Counted from the first letter of the stretch, positions 1 through 10,218 are shown. The stretch: DNA of 42,696 nucleotides from Legionellaceae bacterium (GCA_947477015.1 CANJSM010000007.1:1-42696), one strand, 5' to 3'. Program-made: numbers and translations. Notes: a model not told the origin generated them from the letters alone.

Positions 1-401
1 ATATTCTTTTAAAAGCTCAATTTTTGATTCACCAAACAATACAAAATCTCGCCAACTTTCAGCCCCACAGATACTGCCACACAAAACCACAAATAAAATC
101 TCAGTGAGTGGGTACAATTTTTTTCTAGAAATGCGTATGTACCCAACCTTATGCATCGTGCCACCTCATCAAAATTTGAATGTGGCATTTGATCTTATTT
201 CTTACTCTTCGTCAAATAAAACGAAATTTAATAGCTAGATTGTTGGGCCAAGGCCCAACCTACGGCAGGTTGATCAAATTTTAATGCGACAGCCGTGCTA
301 GTGTAACTGACAAAATTTACTAACAAATAGCTCTATGTTAGAGTTAAAAACATTTTTAGCAGCTGTTGATAATTCAGTTCTACACCTAAGGTAAATTCAA
401 A
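1..401. other. A+T-rich intergenic region with one palindromic repeat
   Basis: No convincing reading frame is visible here. The only structured element is the palindromic repeat at 242-259, listed separately. An AAGGT ribosome-binding-like sequence lies just before the start codon at 402. I see no promoter that I would call with confidence. Confidence 0.5.
242..259. repeat. REP-like palindrome, copy 1
   Basis: The core gttgggccaaggcccaac is an inverted repeat with a two-base centre, followed by ctac. The same core, with variation only in or next to the centre, recurs at 3790-3807, 17595-17612, 26055-26072, 31234-31251 and 31277-31294. Flanks are asymmetric (cctac on one side, tgtt on the other), so copies have an orientation. 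This is a dispersed short palindromic repeat of REP type; its mobility is unknown. Confidence 0.85.
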
Positions 402-1484
402 ATGAACACAAACAAGATAACCGCAGCCATCTTTGGTTTAGGACTCTTATGCAGTGTTCAGAGCATGGCGTCCCCCCGTCTTTCTCCCGGAATACCTCTA
501 CCTGATGCCCGCTATGAGCTGGATGGTCCTGCATTGTGTGCGACGGCAAAAGAAACGCTCGCCTATCTTGATAAGGGAGCAGACTACGATCCTCAAGTGA
601 TCCATGAAGGAAAGGTTTTTCCGGTGAGCCTTTGGCGCATGAAAGCAACGTTAAGATTTATTTGCCAACATCAAGCGCAGCTTAATGATCCTGTGTTTGT
701 TAAGAAGCACTTTAATTTTATTCGTTGGCAGCCTGATCTTGACCAAGCAAGGCGATTTTCTGTTAACAAACCTTTGTTGAAAAATTTGCCGATAGATCGA
801 ATATTAATGACTAAATATTATGTGCATCTATCGAAGGCATCCGCTACTCAAAATCCTGCCGCCCCTTTTGCCATTTATGCACTCCCAAAAGACGAGCAGT
901 TGATGACTTTGGAACAGGCCAATCAACAACCTAGCCTGGTTCGATTCAAATACGGTAAACAAGCTATTTTGCGCGGTGCATTGAATGGAAAGGGCGTGCC
1001 TGTCTTGGCTTATGTAACCCGAGACGATCTTGAGTCTGCTTTGATGCAAGGAACCCTTGTTGCTGACTTTGGCAATCACTTAGGTCGAAAAACATTTAAT
1101 GTGCATCGCAATAACAATATTGCTTATGACAAACTGAAGCCGCCGTATGATCAAGAACGTTATTGGTATTTTAAACAAGTTGATGGCATAAAAGGCTATG
1201 GCAAGGACTCTGATCATAAAATCACGGTCAACCCAGGTGTTACGTTTGCAGCTGATTTAACGCAGTTTGGTCTGGGTCAATTGTTAATGATCCAATACCC
1301 TGATAAAAAGGGAAAAATTATCTCGCGCGCGGGAATTTTTGCGGATACTGGCGGCGCATTTGCAGATAACCTCTATCAGGTTGATTTTTTATCAGGGGTT
1401 TACCAAGGTAAACAAGCTTATGTTCAAGCAACCCGAGAGTTGCCTGATTATGTATATGCCTACTTTATGGTGTTAAAAGTGTGA
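402..1484 (+). CDS. secreted 3D-domain (MltA-like) protein
   Basis: The 360-residue protein starts with a clear signal peptide (hydrophobic stretch around residues 9-22, then SMA) and is probably periplasmic. Near the C terminus (about residues 308-330) is FADTGGAF followed by YQVDFLSG, which matches the DTGGA...D pattern of the 3D domain found in MltA-type murein transglycosylases and related barrels. The middle part (AILRGALNGKGVPVLAYV) is compatible with an MltA-like fold, but I cannot assign the catalytic Asp securely. A role in peptidoglycan cleavage is therefore inference. The ATG is preceded by an AAGGT ribosome-binding site. The stop codon is one base from the stop of the convergent Sel1-repeat gene. 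Confidence 0.55.
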   Translation: MNTNKITAAIFGLGLLCSVQSMASPRLSPGIPLPDARYELDGPALCATAKETLAYLDKGADYDPQVIHEGKVFPVSLWRMKATLRFICQHQAQLNDPVFVKKHFNFIRWQPDLDQARRFSVNKPLLKNLPIDRILMTKYYVHLSKASATQNPAAPFAIYALPKDEQLMTLEQANQQPSLVRFKYGKQAILRGALNGKGVPVLAYVTRDDLESALMQGTLVADFGNHLGRKTFNVHRNNNIAYDKLKPPYDQERYWYFKQVDGIKGYGKDSDHKITVNPGVTFAADLTQFGLGQLLMIQYPDKKGKIISRAGIFADTGGAFADNLYQVDFLSGVYQGKQAYVQATRELPDYVYAYFMVLKV

Positions 1485-1485
1485 T

Positions 1486-3609
1486 TTAACATGCGGTTAG
1501 CTCCGGCAAAAAAGGCAGTTCAAGAAGTTTCTCGATCAATTCATTAAAGCTTTGATTGTTAATGCGCGCTAGTTTGGTTTCTTTAAGCTCTAAAAGAGTG
1601 TTCAATTCAATACCCTTATCCAGTGCGTTAATCATCGACGTGATCACGCTCTCAGTGTCAGCTGGTAAAGTCGAGTTCTGTAGTGAATACGCTGAAAAGA
1701 ATAGAGAGGAACTCACTCTTGTGGGTTCGAATTTAGTTTTTAATGATAAATAGAGTTGGTATTCTTTTAACAGGTTCATTTGTTGCAAATGTCTACTTAA
1801 AGGTTGTGGTTTTGCATGTAATTTCAGGCGCTCTTGTGAATCAAATGCATGGTAGCTTCTTTCAAAAAACGAAGATTTGTTAAGTACTAATGTTGATAAA
1901 ATCCGGTGTTGATCTGTGTCATATGAGATTTTTCTTTTTTTGTTTGCTGCTTCCATATCACACTCGGCAAAACGTTGTGCCATCAATAAGTTTGTATTCG
2001 TCGGATCGTCGCTGTCAGAAGCTATGATATGCATCATATCGGCCAATGTACTGAAATCGTCTTCTGTTAAATAGTCTTGCGGTATATTACGAAAATGCTG
2101 GTAGGCGTCTTCTAGTTCACCAAGAATCAAAAATTTGGCATAACCCATATACCGATTGATCGATGCGGTTACCGCAGGTGTTTTTTTATCCATGGGTATA
2201 TGGTCAACTAGTTCGTTTATTTGTTCAAGTTGACGCTGATAACTGTCTTCATCGTAAGACAATGTTCTAATTTCTTGGATGCAATCTTTACAAAACTCAA
2301 TAAAATAGTTCGAAGGTTGCTTGTGAAAAAGAGTCATTGCTTCGTTTTTGTTCTGTGAAAATACACCATTAAACCGGTATAAATTATTGAATAAAAAATG
2401 ACTCGCTTCATTAAATTGAAGAGTTGATAATTGTGCTAATCTTTGTTCTATTGCAATTTTTTCTGATGAAGAGGGATCTTTATCAAGTGCATTTAGTATT
2501 TGTCGCATTGCGTCAGCGTATCGAGTGGGTTGTTTGCTTTGAATAGATAGGTCCGCAAGAGCAAGCATGGAACTAATATGTCCATGAGGAGCCGCACTAT
2601 TAAACAGTTGCTCCGCCTTTTCATAATCTGGTCGATTACCTACAGTTCCAATTCCTTTTATATACATGTGTGCAAGGGTATACATGGCTTCAGGGTATCG
2701 TTGTTCTATGCATTGTTCAAGCAGCAATATGGCATTGTGATAGTCTGGGATTGTATTTTCAACGCCATTCCCATCTCGATACATGCGAGCACGCACATAC
2801 ATTGCCTCCACACTCCTGTGTTCAATGGCTTTGTTTAACAGTAAGATGGCTTTCGCATAATCCGGTCGATTATCTTCAGTGCCTTGGCCATTTAAATACA
2901 TCTTTGCACGTTCGACCATGGCTTCCGAGGACATGCATTCAATGGCTGAGTTCAACAGTTCGATTGCTTTAGCAAAATCGGGTCCACCATTCTCAAGATT
3001 TTCTCTACTAATATACATTTCTGCACGGGAGGTCATCGCTGACCTGCTTCCGTGCATAATGGCTTCATCTAGAAGTAATATTGCCTTTTCATAATCAGGT
3101 TGATTGTTTTCAACTCCCTCCCCAGTTTGATACATGTAAGCAAGTATCGACATTGCATTCGTACTTCCCAATTTTATGGCTTTGTCGAGTAGTGCTTTGG
3201 CTTTAATATAGTTGGGTCGATTGTTTTCCGTGCCTAGTCCACTTATATACATCCAAGCACGAGCATCCATGGCATTGGTATTTCCGCGCTCAATTGCACG
3301 GTTAAGTTGCGCTATTGCGCCAGTATAATTGGGTCGATTGAGTTCAGTTCCTTGACCGATGCAATACATTTCTGCACGTTCAACCATGGCATCGGTATTA
3401 CCCTGTTCTATCGCGACATCAAACAGGGATATCGCTTGACTATAATCGGGTTTATTGTTCTCGGTGCCATGTCCAAGTCTATGCATGCGTCCTAGAAGGT
3501 AGGTGCTGAAAAATTTATCATCTTTACATGAGTTGAGTAATATTTTTTTTGCTTGTTCATAGTTTTTGTTATAAGAATGAGCGTAAGCTTTCAGGAGCTG
3601 ACACATCAA
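1486..3609 (-). CDS. Sel1/TPR-like repeat protein
   Basis: The 707-residue protein carries about eight tandem repeats of roughly 39-40 residues in its first half (residues about 45-365). The repeat pattern is GxGTExNRPDYxKAIxLLxxAI followed by an AMxxRAxMY helix, typical of Sel1-like solenoids. The second half is helical without a domain I recognise. Sel1 proteins are scaffolds for protein-protein contacts, and in Legionella and Coxiella several act at the host interface, so an effector or host-interaction role is possible but unproven. The open frame begins with TTG-ATG at 3609-3604, without a good ribosome-binding site. The frame stays open upstream to a 10-A run, where an ATG-started frame joins it after a one-base shift (see 3610-3748). 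The true N terminus is probably longer. Confidence 0.75.
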   Translation of the reverse strand: MMCQLLKAYAHSYNKNYEQAKKILLNSCKDDKFFSTYLLGRMHRLGHGTENNKPDYSQAISLFDVAIEQGNTDAMVERAEMYCIGQGTELNRPNYTGAIAQLNRAIERGNTNAMDARAWMYISGLGTENNRPNYIKAKALLDKAIKLGSTNAMSILAYMYQTGEGVENNQPDYEKAILLLDEAIMHGSRSAMTSRAEMYISRENLENGGPDFAKAIELLNSAIECMSSEAMVERAKMYLNGQGTEDNRPDYAKAILLLNKAIEHRSVEAMYVRARMYRDGNGVENTIPDYHNAILLLEQCIEQRYPEAMYTLAHMYIKGIGTVGNRPDYEKAEQLFNSAAPHGHISSMLALADLSIQSKQPTRYADAMRQILNALDKDPSSSEKIAIEQRLAQLSTLQFNEASHFLFNNLYRFNGVFSQNKNEAMTLFHKQPSNYFIEFCKDCIQEIRTLSYDEDSYQRQLEQINELVDHIPMDKKTPAVTASINRYMGYAKFLILGELEDAYQHFRNIPQDYLTEDDFSTLADMMHIIASDSDDPTNTNLLMAQRFAECDMEAANKKRKISYDTDQHRILSTLVLNKSSFFERSYHAFDSQERLKLHAKPQPLSRHLQQMNLLKEYQLYLSLKTKFEPTRVSSSLFFSAYSLQNSTLPADTESVITSMINALDKGIELNTLLELKETKLARINNQSFNELIEKLLELPFLPELTAC

Positions 3610-3748
3610 TGAACGTTGAGTTTTTTGTAATATAAAATCAATGTTTTTTTGGGAAAGGCCTTCAACGTCGAGTGCATTAAGAATACTACTTATCTCTTCG
3701 TGACTGTGCTTTTTTTTTTAAAATTTTGGATAATTGCTGATTATTCAT
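3610..3748 (-). other. frameshifted 5' extension of the Sel1-repeat gene
   Basis: On the minus strand an ATG at 3748 opens MNNQQLSKILKKK and then meets a run of ten A residues (3719-3710). In the sequence as given this frame soon terminates. If the run had nine A residues, it would continue as KHSHEEISSILNALDVEG and read without a stop into the Sel1 protein. The downstream frame is open right up to the A run, with a stop immediately before it. This fits a one-base indel, polymerase slippage or a sequencing error. Confidence 0.6.
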
Positions 3749-3784
3749 GTTGCTAGAGATTCCATTGGCGGTTTTGTTCTATGG

Positions 3785-3812
3785 TATAGGTTGGGCCAAA
3801 GCCCAACCTATA
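3785..3812. repeat. REP-like palindrome, copy 2, downstream of nrdB
   Basis: Here the gttgggcc...gcccaac core is embedded in a longer 28-base palindrome, with arms tataggttgggc and gcccaacctata and the four-base centre caaa. It lies 8 bases beyond the nrdB stop codon. It may act as a 3' hairpin protecting or ending the nrdAB transcript, although no long T run follows on the minus strand. Confidence 0.8.
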
Positions 3813-3819
3813 GGGTAGC

Positions 3820-4929
3820 TTATTCTTCATCATCCCAGCTTAATGTACCACCGGCTTGATATTCAATGACGCGAGTTTCAAAGAAATTCTTTTCTTTCTT
3901 CAAATCCATCATTTCACTCATCCATGGGAATGGATTTTCCGCACCAGGGTACTCTTCTGGCAGGCCAATTTGAGTTAAACGGCGGTTAGCGATGAAGTGG
4001 AGGTATTCCTCAAACATCTCAGCATTCATGCCCAAAATACCATTTGGCATGGTGTCTTTGGCATATTGGTATTCCATTTCTACGCCGTCGCGAATCAACT
4101 TAACAATTTCTTGTTTGAATTGCGGTGTCCACAAATGGGGATTTTCAATTTTGATTTGATTGATGACGTCAATACCAAAATTCATGTGCATGGATTCATC
4201 ACGCAAAATATATTGAAATTGCTCAGACGTCCCGACCATTTTGTTCCGTCGTCCCATAGAGAGTATTTGTGTAAACCCTACGTAGAAGAAAATGCCTTCA
4301 AATACAACATAAAAAGCAATCAGATCCCTTAACAGACGTTGATCATCTTCTACCGTGCCAGTATTAAAATTGGCATCGCCAAGACTTTGGGTAAACGGCA
4401 GAGCCCAAGAGGCTTTGGTCGCAACAGAAGGAATTTCGCGGTACATGTTAAAGACTTCCGCTTCATTCATGCCTAAGCTTTCAATGATGTATTGATAAGC
4501 ATGCGTATGTAATGCTTCTTCAAACGCTTGACGCAGAAGGTACTGTCTGCACTCAGGATTAGTAATGTGACGATACACGGCTAATACTAAGTTATTGGCT
4601 ACCAAAGAATCTGCTGTTGAGAAAAAGCCTAAATTGCGCTTGATAATTAAACGTTCATCTTCAGTCAGGCCATTGGGATCATTCCATAACGCCAAATCAG
4701 CGCTCATGCTGATTTCATTTGGCATCCAATGGTTTGCGCATGCTGTTAAATATTTATCCCAAGCCCATGTGTACTTGAAGGGAACCAACTGATTCAAATC
4801 CGCACGGCAGTTAATGATTTTTTTATCATCAACATGAATGCGGCCAGCACCCATTTCTGGTACTTCAAGGCCTGTAGCGCCAGGATTTACCGCAGCGCTG
4901 TATGAATATTCCATTGTAGTTGTTGTCAT
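3820..4929 (-). CDS. nrdB: class I ribonucleotide reductase beta subunit NrdB
   Basis: NrdB houses the diiron-tyrosyl radical cofactor that starts ribonucleotide reduction by NrdA. The chosen ATG (4929) encodes [11 protein letters not shown], has a GAGGAAA ribosome-binding site, and leaves a 13-base gap after nrdA, giving 369 residues. An upstream in-frame start would overlap nrdA. Visible ligands follow the E. coli spacing: D107, E138, H141 and the radical tyrosine Y145 ([11 protein letters not shown]), then a second set in the VFEGIFF helix and RDESMHMNF. The radical Tyr is retained, so a canonical class Ia-type mechanism is expected. The gene is cotranscribed with nrdA. The only oddity is an extended N terminus. 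Confidence 0.96.
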   Translation of the reverse strand: MTTTTMEYSYSAAVNPGATGLEVPEMGAGRIHVDDKKIINCRADLNQLVPFKYTWAWDKYLTACANHWMPNEISMSADLALWNDPNGLTEDERLIIKRNLGFFSTADSLVANNLVLAVYRHITNPECRQYLLRQAFEEALHTHAYQYIIESLGMNEAEVFNMYREIPSVATKASWALPFTQSLGDANFNTGTVEDDQRLLRDLIAFYVVFEGIFFYVGFTQILSMGRRNKMVGTSEQFQYILRDESMHMNFGIDVINQIKIENPHLWTPQFKQEIVKLIRDGVEMEYQYAKDTMPNGILGMNAEMFEEYLHFIANRRLTQIGLPEEYPGAENPFPWMSEMMDLKKEKNFFETRVIEYQAGGTLSWDDEE

Positions 4930-4942
4930 GTTTATTTCCTCG

Positions 4943-7762
4943 TTATTGGCATGCTTCGCAATCTGGATCAAGAATGGAACAAACTTTGGGTTCTTCCAGT
5001 TTGACCGCATTGAGAGCACCATCGGTTACCGTTGATTTTTCTGCGTTGCTAGCACCCAAACTACGTAAATAATAGGTGGTTTTTAAGCCGCGCAACCACG
5101 CCAAGCTATACAAATCATTTAATTTTTTACCGGAAGGCTTCGCCATGTAAACGTTAAGCGATTGCGCCTGATCAAGCCATTTTTGACGGCGTGAAGCAGC
5201 TTCAATCAGCCAGTGAGGGTCGATTTCAAAAGCGGTCGCATAACGGGTTTTCAAGTCTGCAGGAATGCGACTAATGGGTTGCACGCTGCCGTTGAAGTAC
5301 TTCAAGTCATTGACCATGACTTCATCCCACAAGCCTAGTGCTTTCAAGTCAGCAACCAGATAAGGATTGATCACTGTAAACTCTCCAGATAAATTTGATT
5401 TTACATAGAGGTTTTGATAGGTCGGCTCGATCGATTGCGATACGCCACAGATATTAGAAATGGTAGCAGTCGGTGCAATGGCCATGATATTTGAGTTGCG
5501 AATACCTTGAGTACGAACCTTAACGCGCAGCGCTTCCCAATCTTGCGTGTGCGATTGATCTTGCTCGAGGTTGGCGCCACGGGCTTGTTTTAATAGGCCA
5601 ATGGAGTCTATTGGCAGAATGCCTTTGCTCCATAAGGATCCTTCGTAGCTAGAGTACTTACCACGTTCGCGGGCTAGATCAGACGACGCATCGATAGCAT
5701 AATAACTGATAAGCTCCATAGAGGTATCTGCAAAATCAACAGCTGCTTGTGACGTATAATCAATGCCTAGTGCATACAACGCATCTTGGAAACCCATCAA
5801 GCCCATGCCGATTGGCCGATGCTTCAGGTTGGAGTTGCGCGCTTGCGGCACGGAGTAGAAGTTGATATCTATCACGTTATCCAGCATACGAATGGCTGTG
5901 TTGATGGTGCGCTTGAGCTTCGCCTCATCCAACTTGCCATTGATGATATGCGCTGGCAAATTAATGCTGCCTAAGTTGCACACGGCAATTTCATCTTCGG
6001 AAGTGTTTAACGTGATTTCTGTGCACAAATTCGAACTGTGAATCACGCCAGTGTGTTGTTGTGGTGAACGCAAGTTACATGCATCTTTAAAAGTGAGCCA
6101 AGGATGGCCTGTTTCAAACAACATTGAGAGCATTTTACGCCACAGTTTGAGCGCAGGAACTGTTTTGACGTTGGTGATTTCACCACGACGTGCTTTTTCT
6201 TCAAAGCTCACATACAACGCTTCAAAAGCTTTACCATAGCTGTCGTGTAAGCCTGGAACGTCATTGGGAGAGAATAGGGTCCAATCTGCATCAGCTTGAA
6301 CGCGCTCCATAAACAAGTCTGGGATCCACAAGGCTGTGTTCATGTCGTGCGTACGTCGGCGGTCATCGCCGGTGTTTTTACGCAATTCAAGAAACTCTTC
6401 AACATCACGGTGCCAGCATTCTAAGTAAGCACAGACCGCACCTTTGCGCTTACCACCTTGGTTAACAGCGACTGCTGTAGCATCAGCAACGTTTAAAAAT
6501 GGAACCACGCCTTGAGACTTGCCATTGGTGCCTTTGATATGGGAACCCATTGCACGAACAGGAGTCCAATCGTTACCTAAACCACCTGCAAACTTAGATA
6601 ACAGCGCATTGTCTTTAATGGCACTGTAAATACCGTCGAGATGATCAGGCACGGTGGTGAGATAACAGCTCGATAATTGGGGACGTACTGTGCCTGAATT
6701 AAAGAGCGTAGGTGTTGATGACATGTAGTCAAATGATGACAGTAAGGTATAAAACTCAATGGCTTTAGCTTCTTTGTGGTGCTCGCGAACAGCAAGCCCC
6801 ATGGCTACTCGCATGAAAAAAGCTTGAGGCAGTTCGTAGCGAACACCTTGATCATGAATAAAATAACGATCAAACAAGGTTTGTAAACTTAGATAGTTAA
6901 ACTGCATATCACGTTGGGGCAGTAGGGCTTGTCCCAATTGTTCCAAATCAAATTCACCTAATTTTTTATCGAGAATACCTTGTTCAATACCATGTGCGAT
7001 GTAGCATTTAAAATAAGAAGGATACAATGACGTCATGTCATCAAATGTAGCATCGTCTTTTAAGTTTAACTTGCCTAGCGCTTCTATACGCATGCTGTCA
7101 AGAAGCAGGCGAGCACTCACGTAGGTGTAATTAGGTTCGGTTTCTACGAGGGTTCTAGAGGCCATAATTAACGCTTTATGCACATCCGATAATTTGGCTT
7201 GACTGTAAAGATTGCGCAACGCGTCTTTAATGACAGGCTCAGCGTGTACATTATCTAAATCACGACAGGCTTCATTCACAATCGTGTTGACGCGTTCCAT
7301 GTCTAGCGGTTGAATGGATCCATCAGGCATCGTGATTAATAAAGCATTGGCGTCTGCTGGCTTGCTTTTAATCTCGGCATCACGCGATTTACGGCGTGCT
7401 TCACGATATAAAACATAAGCAACAGCGACTTTGTGCTGACCCTGACGCATCAAGGCTAATTCGACTTGATCTTGAATATCTTCAATATCAATAGTTCCAC
7501 CACCAGGAAGACGGCGCTTAAAAGTTTGAGTAATTTGCTGCGTCATGTCATCGATTAATTGACGAATCCGAGTCGAACCTGCTGCTGTGCCGCCTTCAAC
7601 CGCGATAAACGCTTTGGCCATAGCTACTTTGATCTCTTCATCATCATAGGGTACAGCTTTTTTATTGCGGTTCATAAACTTTAATGAACCAGGGAATGTA
7701 GCATTTAATTCCAGCTGATTAGAAAAGGTAACACTTTGTATCGGCTCAAGAATATCAGACAT
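4943..7762 (-). CDS. nrdA: class I ribonucleotide reductase alpha subunit NrdA
   Basis: This is the catalytic and allosteric subunit that reduces NDPs to dNDPs. The 939-residue length exceeds E. coli NrdA (761) because two ATP-cone domains sit at the N terminus (residues about 30-125 and 143-235), an arrangement also known from Pseudomonas-type NrdA. Active-site elements are present: [10 protein letters not shown] (redox Cys), [14 protein letters not shown] (thiyl-radical Cys with Asn and Glu), VCNLGSINL (second redox Cys), the radical-transfer pair TTYYLRSLG and the C-terminal shuttle cysteines CEACQ. The ATG at 7762 follows GGAGGCAGGC. Upstream lie candidate NrdR and DnaA sites, so regulation by dNTP status and replication is likely. 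Confidence 0.97.
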   Translation of the reverse strand: MSDILEPIQSVTFSNQLELNATFPGSLKFMNRNKKAVPYDDEEIKVAMAKAFIAVEGGTAAGSTRIRQLIDDMTQQITQTFKRRLPGGGTIDIEDIQDQVELALMRQGQHKVAVAYVLYREARRKSRDAEIKSKPADANALLITMPDGSIQPLDMERVNTIVNEACRDLDNVHAEPVIKDALRNLYSQAKLSDVHKALIMASRTLVETEPNYTYVSARLLLDSMRIEALGKLNLKDDATFDDMTSLYPSYFKCYIAHGIEQGILDKKLGEFDLEQLGQALLPQRDMQFNYLSLQTLFDRYFIHDQGVRYELPQAFFMRVAMGLAVREHHKEAKAIEFYTLLSSFDYMSSTPTLFNSGTVRPQLSSCYLTTVPDHLDGIYSAIKDNALLSKFAGGLGNDWTPVRAMGSHIKGTNGKSQGVVPFLNVADATAVAVNQGGKRKGAVCAYLECWHRDVEEFLELRKNTGDDRRRTHDMNTALWIPDLFMERVQADADWTLFSPNDVPGLHDSYGKAFEALYVSFEEKARRGEITNVKTVPALKLWRKMLSMLFETGHPWLTFKDACNLRSPQQHTGVIHSSNLCTEITLNTSEDEIAVCNLGSINLPAHIINGKLDEAKLKRTINTAIRMLDNVIDINFYSVPQARNSNLKHRPIGMGLMGFQDALYALGIDYTSQAAVDFADTSMELISYYAIDASSDLARERGKYSSYEGSLWSKGILPIDSIGLLKQARGANLEQDQSHTQDWEALRVKVRTQGIRNSNIMAIAPTATISNICGVSQSIEPTYQNLYVKSNLSGEFTVINPYLVADLKALGLWDEVMVNDLKYFNGSVQPISRIPADLKTRYATAFEIDPHWLIEAASRRQKWLDQAQSLNVYMAKPSGKKLNDLYSLAWLRGLKTTYYLRSLGASNAEKSTVTDGALNAVKLEEPKVCSILDPDCEACQ

Positions 7763-7796
7763 GCCTGCCTCCGTGAAAAAAATTTATGGGTTCAAA

Positions 7797-7844
7797 ACAC
7801 TATATCTAGTAATTTTATTACCCTGGTCACACAAGATAAGGGAT
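7797..7844 (-). promoter_or_regulatory. paired NrdR-box-like operators of nrdAB
   Basis: Two 16-base sites lie upstream of nrdA: ACACTATATCTAGTAA (7797-7812) and ACACAAGATAAGGGAT (7829-7844). The first matches the NrdR consensus ACACWATATATWGTGT at 13 of 16 positions, the second at about 11. Their starts are 32 bp apart, close to three helical turns, as is usual for paired NrdR boxes. NrdR is a general repressor of ribonucleotide reductase genes. The nrdR gene is not in this window. Confidence 0.7.
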
Positions 7845-7882
7845 TTTTGGATTTACGTCAAGAAATAACTCTGGGTATATGA

Positions 7883-7902
7883 TGTGGATAAGTTGTGGAA
7901 AA
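7883..7902 (-). promoter_or_regulatory. tandem DnaA-box-like sites upstream of nrdA
   Basis: TGTGGATAA at 7883-7891 is the exact complement of the DnaA box TTATCCACA. TGTGGAAAA at 7894-7902 differs by one base. They are offset by 11 bp, so they lie on the same helical face. DnaA binding upstream of nrdAB is established in E. coli and couples dNTP supply to replication initiation. The same role here is inference from motif and position. Confidence 0.6.
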
Positions 7903-7934
7903 GATGTGTGACTTTAAAATGGATTTTGGCGTGT

Positions 7935-8711
7935 TTAGATCGAGTGGCGTGCTTTGACAACAATCGCGTCACTTACGTTTGAAAAACCATGGACATTAAT
8001 TTGAAATAATCCCATGTGCGCATTTAATTGACTAGAGCTGCCTCCATCCAAATTAAGCGCATCCTCGCAGCTTAATGGAGGTGTTTTTAGTAATTGAGCC
8101 AATGCAGTTGTGGTCATGGGAGAGTTGTTTGTGACAAGGATAATGACTCGGCCATCTCGTGTGATGCCTAATGCCGATCGTTCAGCATAACCGGTTTTTA
8201 GAGAAGGAATTTTCCCTTTGACTAGTAAACGCGGGCCGCTTTGAACCGCAAAATCTACTTCAGAGTCTCTGGAATATTGAGCCAAACTGGATAAATGGGG
8301 TTTTTGATCCTTAACATAAAATATCCCCCACCAACTGATATTTTTTATGGGGCTGTGCTGTCGTTGACTACCGATACGTAAGCCCAACGGTTGGTAGTTG
8401 TGATCAAAAAAACCGCCGTTAATCGCGATGAGAGCATTACTGTGGTGAGCAAACGCATCCACAGAAGCATTATGAAGGGATAAATCATTTGCCATGATCA
8501 AATCTAATTTGTTTTTGCTTAAATCAATCCGAAAGGCATGAATATGAGACCAAGGGATTAATAGATTGGCGTTAAGGTCCTGATATTCGACACCTGGAGC
8601 GAGCTCGCGCCATTCACCAGCAAAAGATTGGTAGGCTGAACAGATTAAAAAAAATAACACAGCAATGCGTATTAATTGTGTTTTGCACTGCGCGATGGTT
8701 TGCCTGGGCAT
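7935..8711 (-). CDS. phosphodiester glycosidase-like (NAGPA/DUF2233) secreted protein
   Basis: The 258-residue protein begins with a basic stretch and a hydrophobic signal segment (about residues 11-31, ending near SFAGEW), suggesting export. The body matches the NAGPA/DUF2233 fold: INGGFFDHNYQPLGL (residues about 96-110) and the late motif LNLDGGSSSQL, the two conserved loops of this family, with AVQSGPRLL between them. Family members cleave phosphodiester-linked sugars or are linked to cell-envelope glycans; the substrate here is unknown. No good ribosome-binding site precedes the ATG, so the start is somewhat uncertain. It is divergent from pmbA and downstream of the nrdA control region. 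Confidence 0.8.
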   Translation of the reverse strand: MPRQTIAQCKTQLIRIAVLFFLICSAYQSFAGEWRELAPGVEYQDLNANLLIPWSHIHAFRIDLSKNKLDLIMANDLSLHNASVDAFAHHSNALIAINGGFFDHNYQPLGLRIGSQRQHSPIKNISWWGIFYVKDQKPHLSSLAQYSRDSEVDFAVQSGPRLLVKGKIPSLKTGYAERSALGITRDGRVIILVTNNSPMTTTALAQLLKTPPLSCEDALNLDGGSSSQLNAHMGLFQINVHGFSNVSDAIVVKARHSI

Positions 8712-8755
8712 ATTAATATTGTATCCTTAAGCACATACGAATTACTGGAACCATC

Positions 8756-10114
8756 ATGAAAACATTACCGCAAATTACCAATAAAACCCAGTTAAAGTCA
8801 ACCCATGAATTAACGCAGCTCATGAATGATGTATTGGACATCGCTCGACAAAAGGGCGCTACAGACGCGAGTGTTGCAGTAAATCATGATACGGGTTACT
8901 CGGTTGATGTGCGTATGCGGGAGGTTGAAACAGTCGCGTTCAGTGAAGACCGAGGCGTTGGGCTTACGGTTTATATCGGTCAGCGAAAGGGTAGTGCGAG
9001 TAGCAGTGATACATCGCCTGCGGCCTTAGAGGCAATGGTTTCCGCTGCATTGGATATCGCTAAAGTGAGCGCTGAAGATCCTTGCTTTGGTTTACCAGAC
9101 AAAGATTTACTGGATAGACCCTATCAAGAACTGGATTTGTATCATCCATGGGACATTACGCCACCGCAAGCCATTGAAATGGCTTTGCGTTGTGAACAGC
9201 AAGCATTGGATATGGATAAACGCATTGCTAATTCAGATGGCGTGAATATTTCTACCTATAATTTTTGTCAGGCGTTTGCAAACACCCTAGGTTGGGAAGG
9301 AGTGATGCAAAGCAGCCGTCATAGCATAAGCTGTTCCTTGATAGCCAAAGAAGGGGAGTTGATGCAGCGCGATTATGACTACACTACGGCTCGCAATGCA
9401 AACGACCTAGTGTCACTGGAGTTATTAGCTAAGAGTGCAGTGGATCGAGCAGTGAGTCGTTTAGGCGGTCAAAAACTTAAAACACGAAAGATGCCGGTCT
9501 TATTCTCCTCAAGGCTATCCAGTGGGCTTATTGGATCGTTCATAGGTGCGATAAGTGGTTCAAATTTATACCGTAAAAATTCTTTTTTAATGGATTCCAT
9601 TGGTCAGTTAGTTTTTCCAGAGTCTGTGCGTATTCATGAGCAACCTCATCTTCTAGGCGCTTTGGGTAGTTCGTCTTTTGATAGTGAAGGCGTGCCGACT
9701 AGAAACAATGTGCTCGTAGATCATGGTCGTGTTTGTCAGTATGTTTTAGGCAGTTACTCTGCACGAAAAATGGGCTTAAAAACCACGGCAAACGCTGGTG
9801 GGGTGTTTAATTTAACTGTTGATCCGACAGCAGGCGATTTTTCAGAGGTACTCAAAAAAATGGGTACAGGCTTGTTGGTTACTGAGCTAATGGGGAATGG
9901 TGCAAATGCCATTACGGGTGATTATTCTCGCGGTGCAAGCGGTTTTTGGGTTGAAAACGGACAAATTCAATATCCTGTTGAAGAAATTACCATTGCAGGT
10001 AATTTGAAAGACATGTTTAGATCGATTATTGCTATTGGGAGTGATATTAATCCGAATATGTCAACACGCTGTGGATCGATATTGATTGAGGAAATGATGG
10101 TTGCTGGGGATTGA
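8756..10114 (+). CDS. pmbA: metalloprotease PmbA/TldE
   Basis: The 452-residue protein is full length for PmbA (E. coli 450). It shows family features such as RMREVETVAFSEDRGVGLTVY (N-terminal domain) and C-terminal segments TRNNVLVDHGRV, GLLVTELMGNGAN and GDYSRGASGFWVENG. PmbA (TldE) forms a heterodimer with TldD. The pair degrades unfolded peptides, matures microcin B17 and helps destabilise the CcdA antitoxin. TldD carries the zinc site and is not in this window. The start codon at 8756 lies 44 bases from the divergent gene and has a modest TGGAA ribosome-binding sequence. Confidence 0.93.
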   Translation: MKTLPQITNKTQLKSTHELTQLMNDVLDIARQKGATDASVAVNHDTGYSVDVRMREVETVAFSEDRGVGLTVYIGQRKGSASSSDTSPAALEAMVSAALDIAKVSAEDPCFGLPDKDLLDRPYQELDLYHPWDITPPQAIEMALRCEQQALDMDKRIANSDGVNISTYNFCQAFANTLGWEGVMQSSRHSISCSLIAKEGELMQRDYDYTTARNANDLVSLELLAKSAVDRAVSRLGGQKLKTRKMPVLFSSRLSSGLIGSFIGAISGSNLYRKNSFLMDSIGQLVFPESVRIHEQPHLLGALGSSSFDSEGVPTRNNVLVDHGRVCQYVLGSYSARKMGLKTTANAGGVFNLTVDPTAGDFSEVLKKMGTGLLVTELMGNGANAITGDYSRGASGFWVENGQIQYPVEEITIAGNLKDMFRSIIAIGSDINPNMSTRCGSILIEEMMVAGD

Positions 10115-10166
10115 GGTAGAATCAGTATATACGAAAATATTTGTTGTTAATGCCTACATCTGTGAA

Positions 10167-10187
10167 TCCCGCGGATAAGCCGCGGGA
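10167..10187. repeat. GC-rich palindrome between pmbA and infA
   Basis: tcccgcgg and ccgcggga form a perfect 8-bp stem around a five-base loop, flanked by aa and cg. It lies between convergent stop codons and could serve both genes as a hairpin, though neither side has a strong T run. Its gtcccgcg-type arm resembles the palindrome at 14297-14319, so it probably belongs to a second dispersed repeat family. Confidence 0.65.
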
Positions 10188-10218
10188 CGATAGGGCAGAG
10201 TTCAAATGTAAACAGCCT

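Noticed and set aside
2578-3495. Several plus-strand open frames inside the Sel1-repeat gene
   Set aside because: They are antisense shadows created by the tandem repeats; their translations have no coherent composition.
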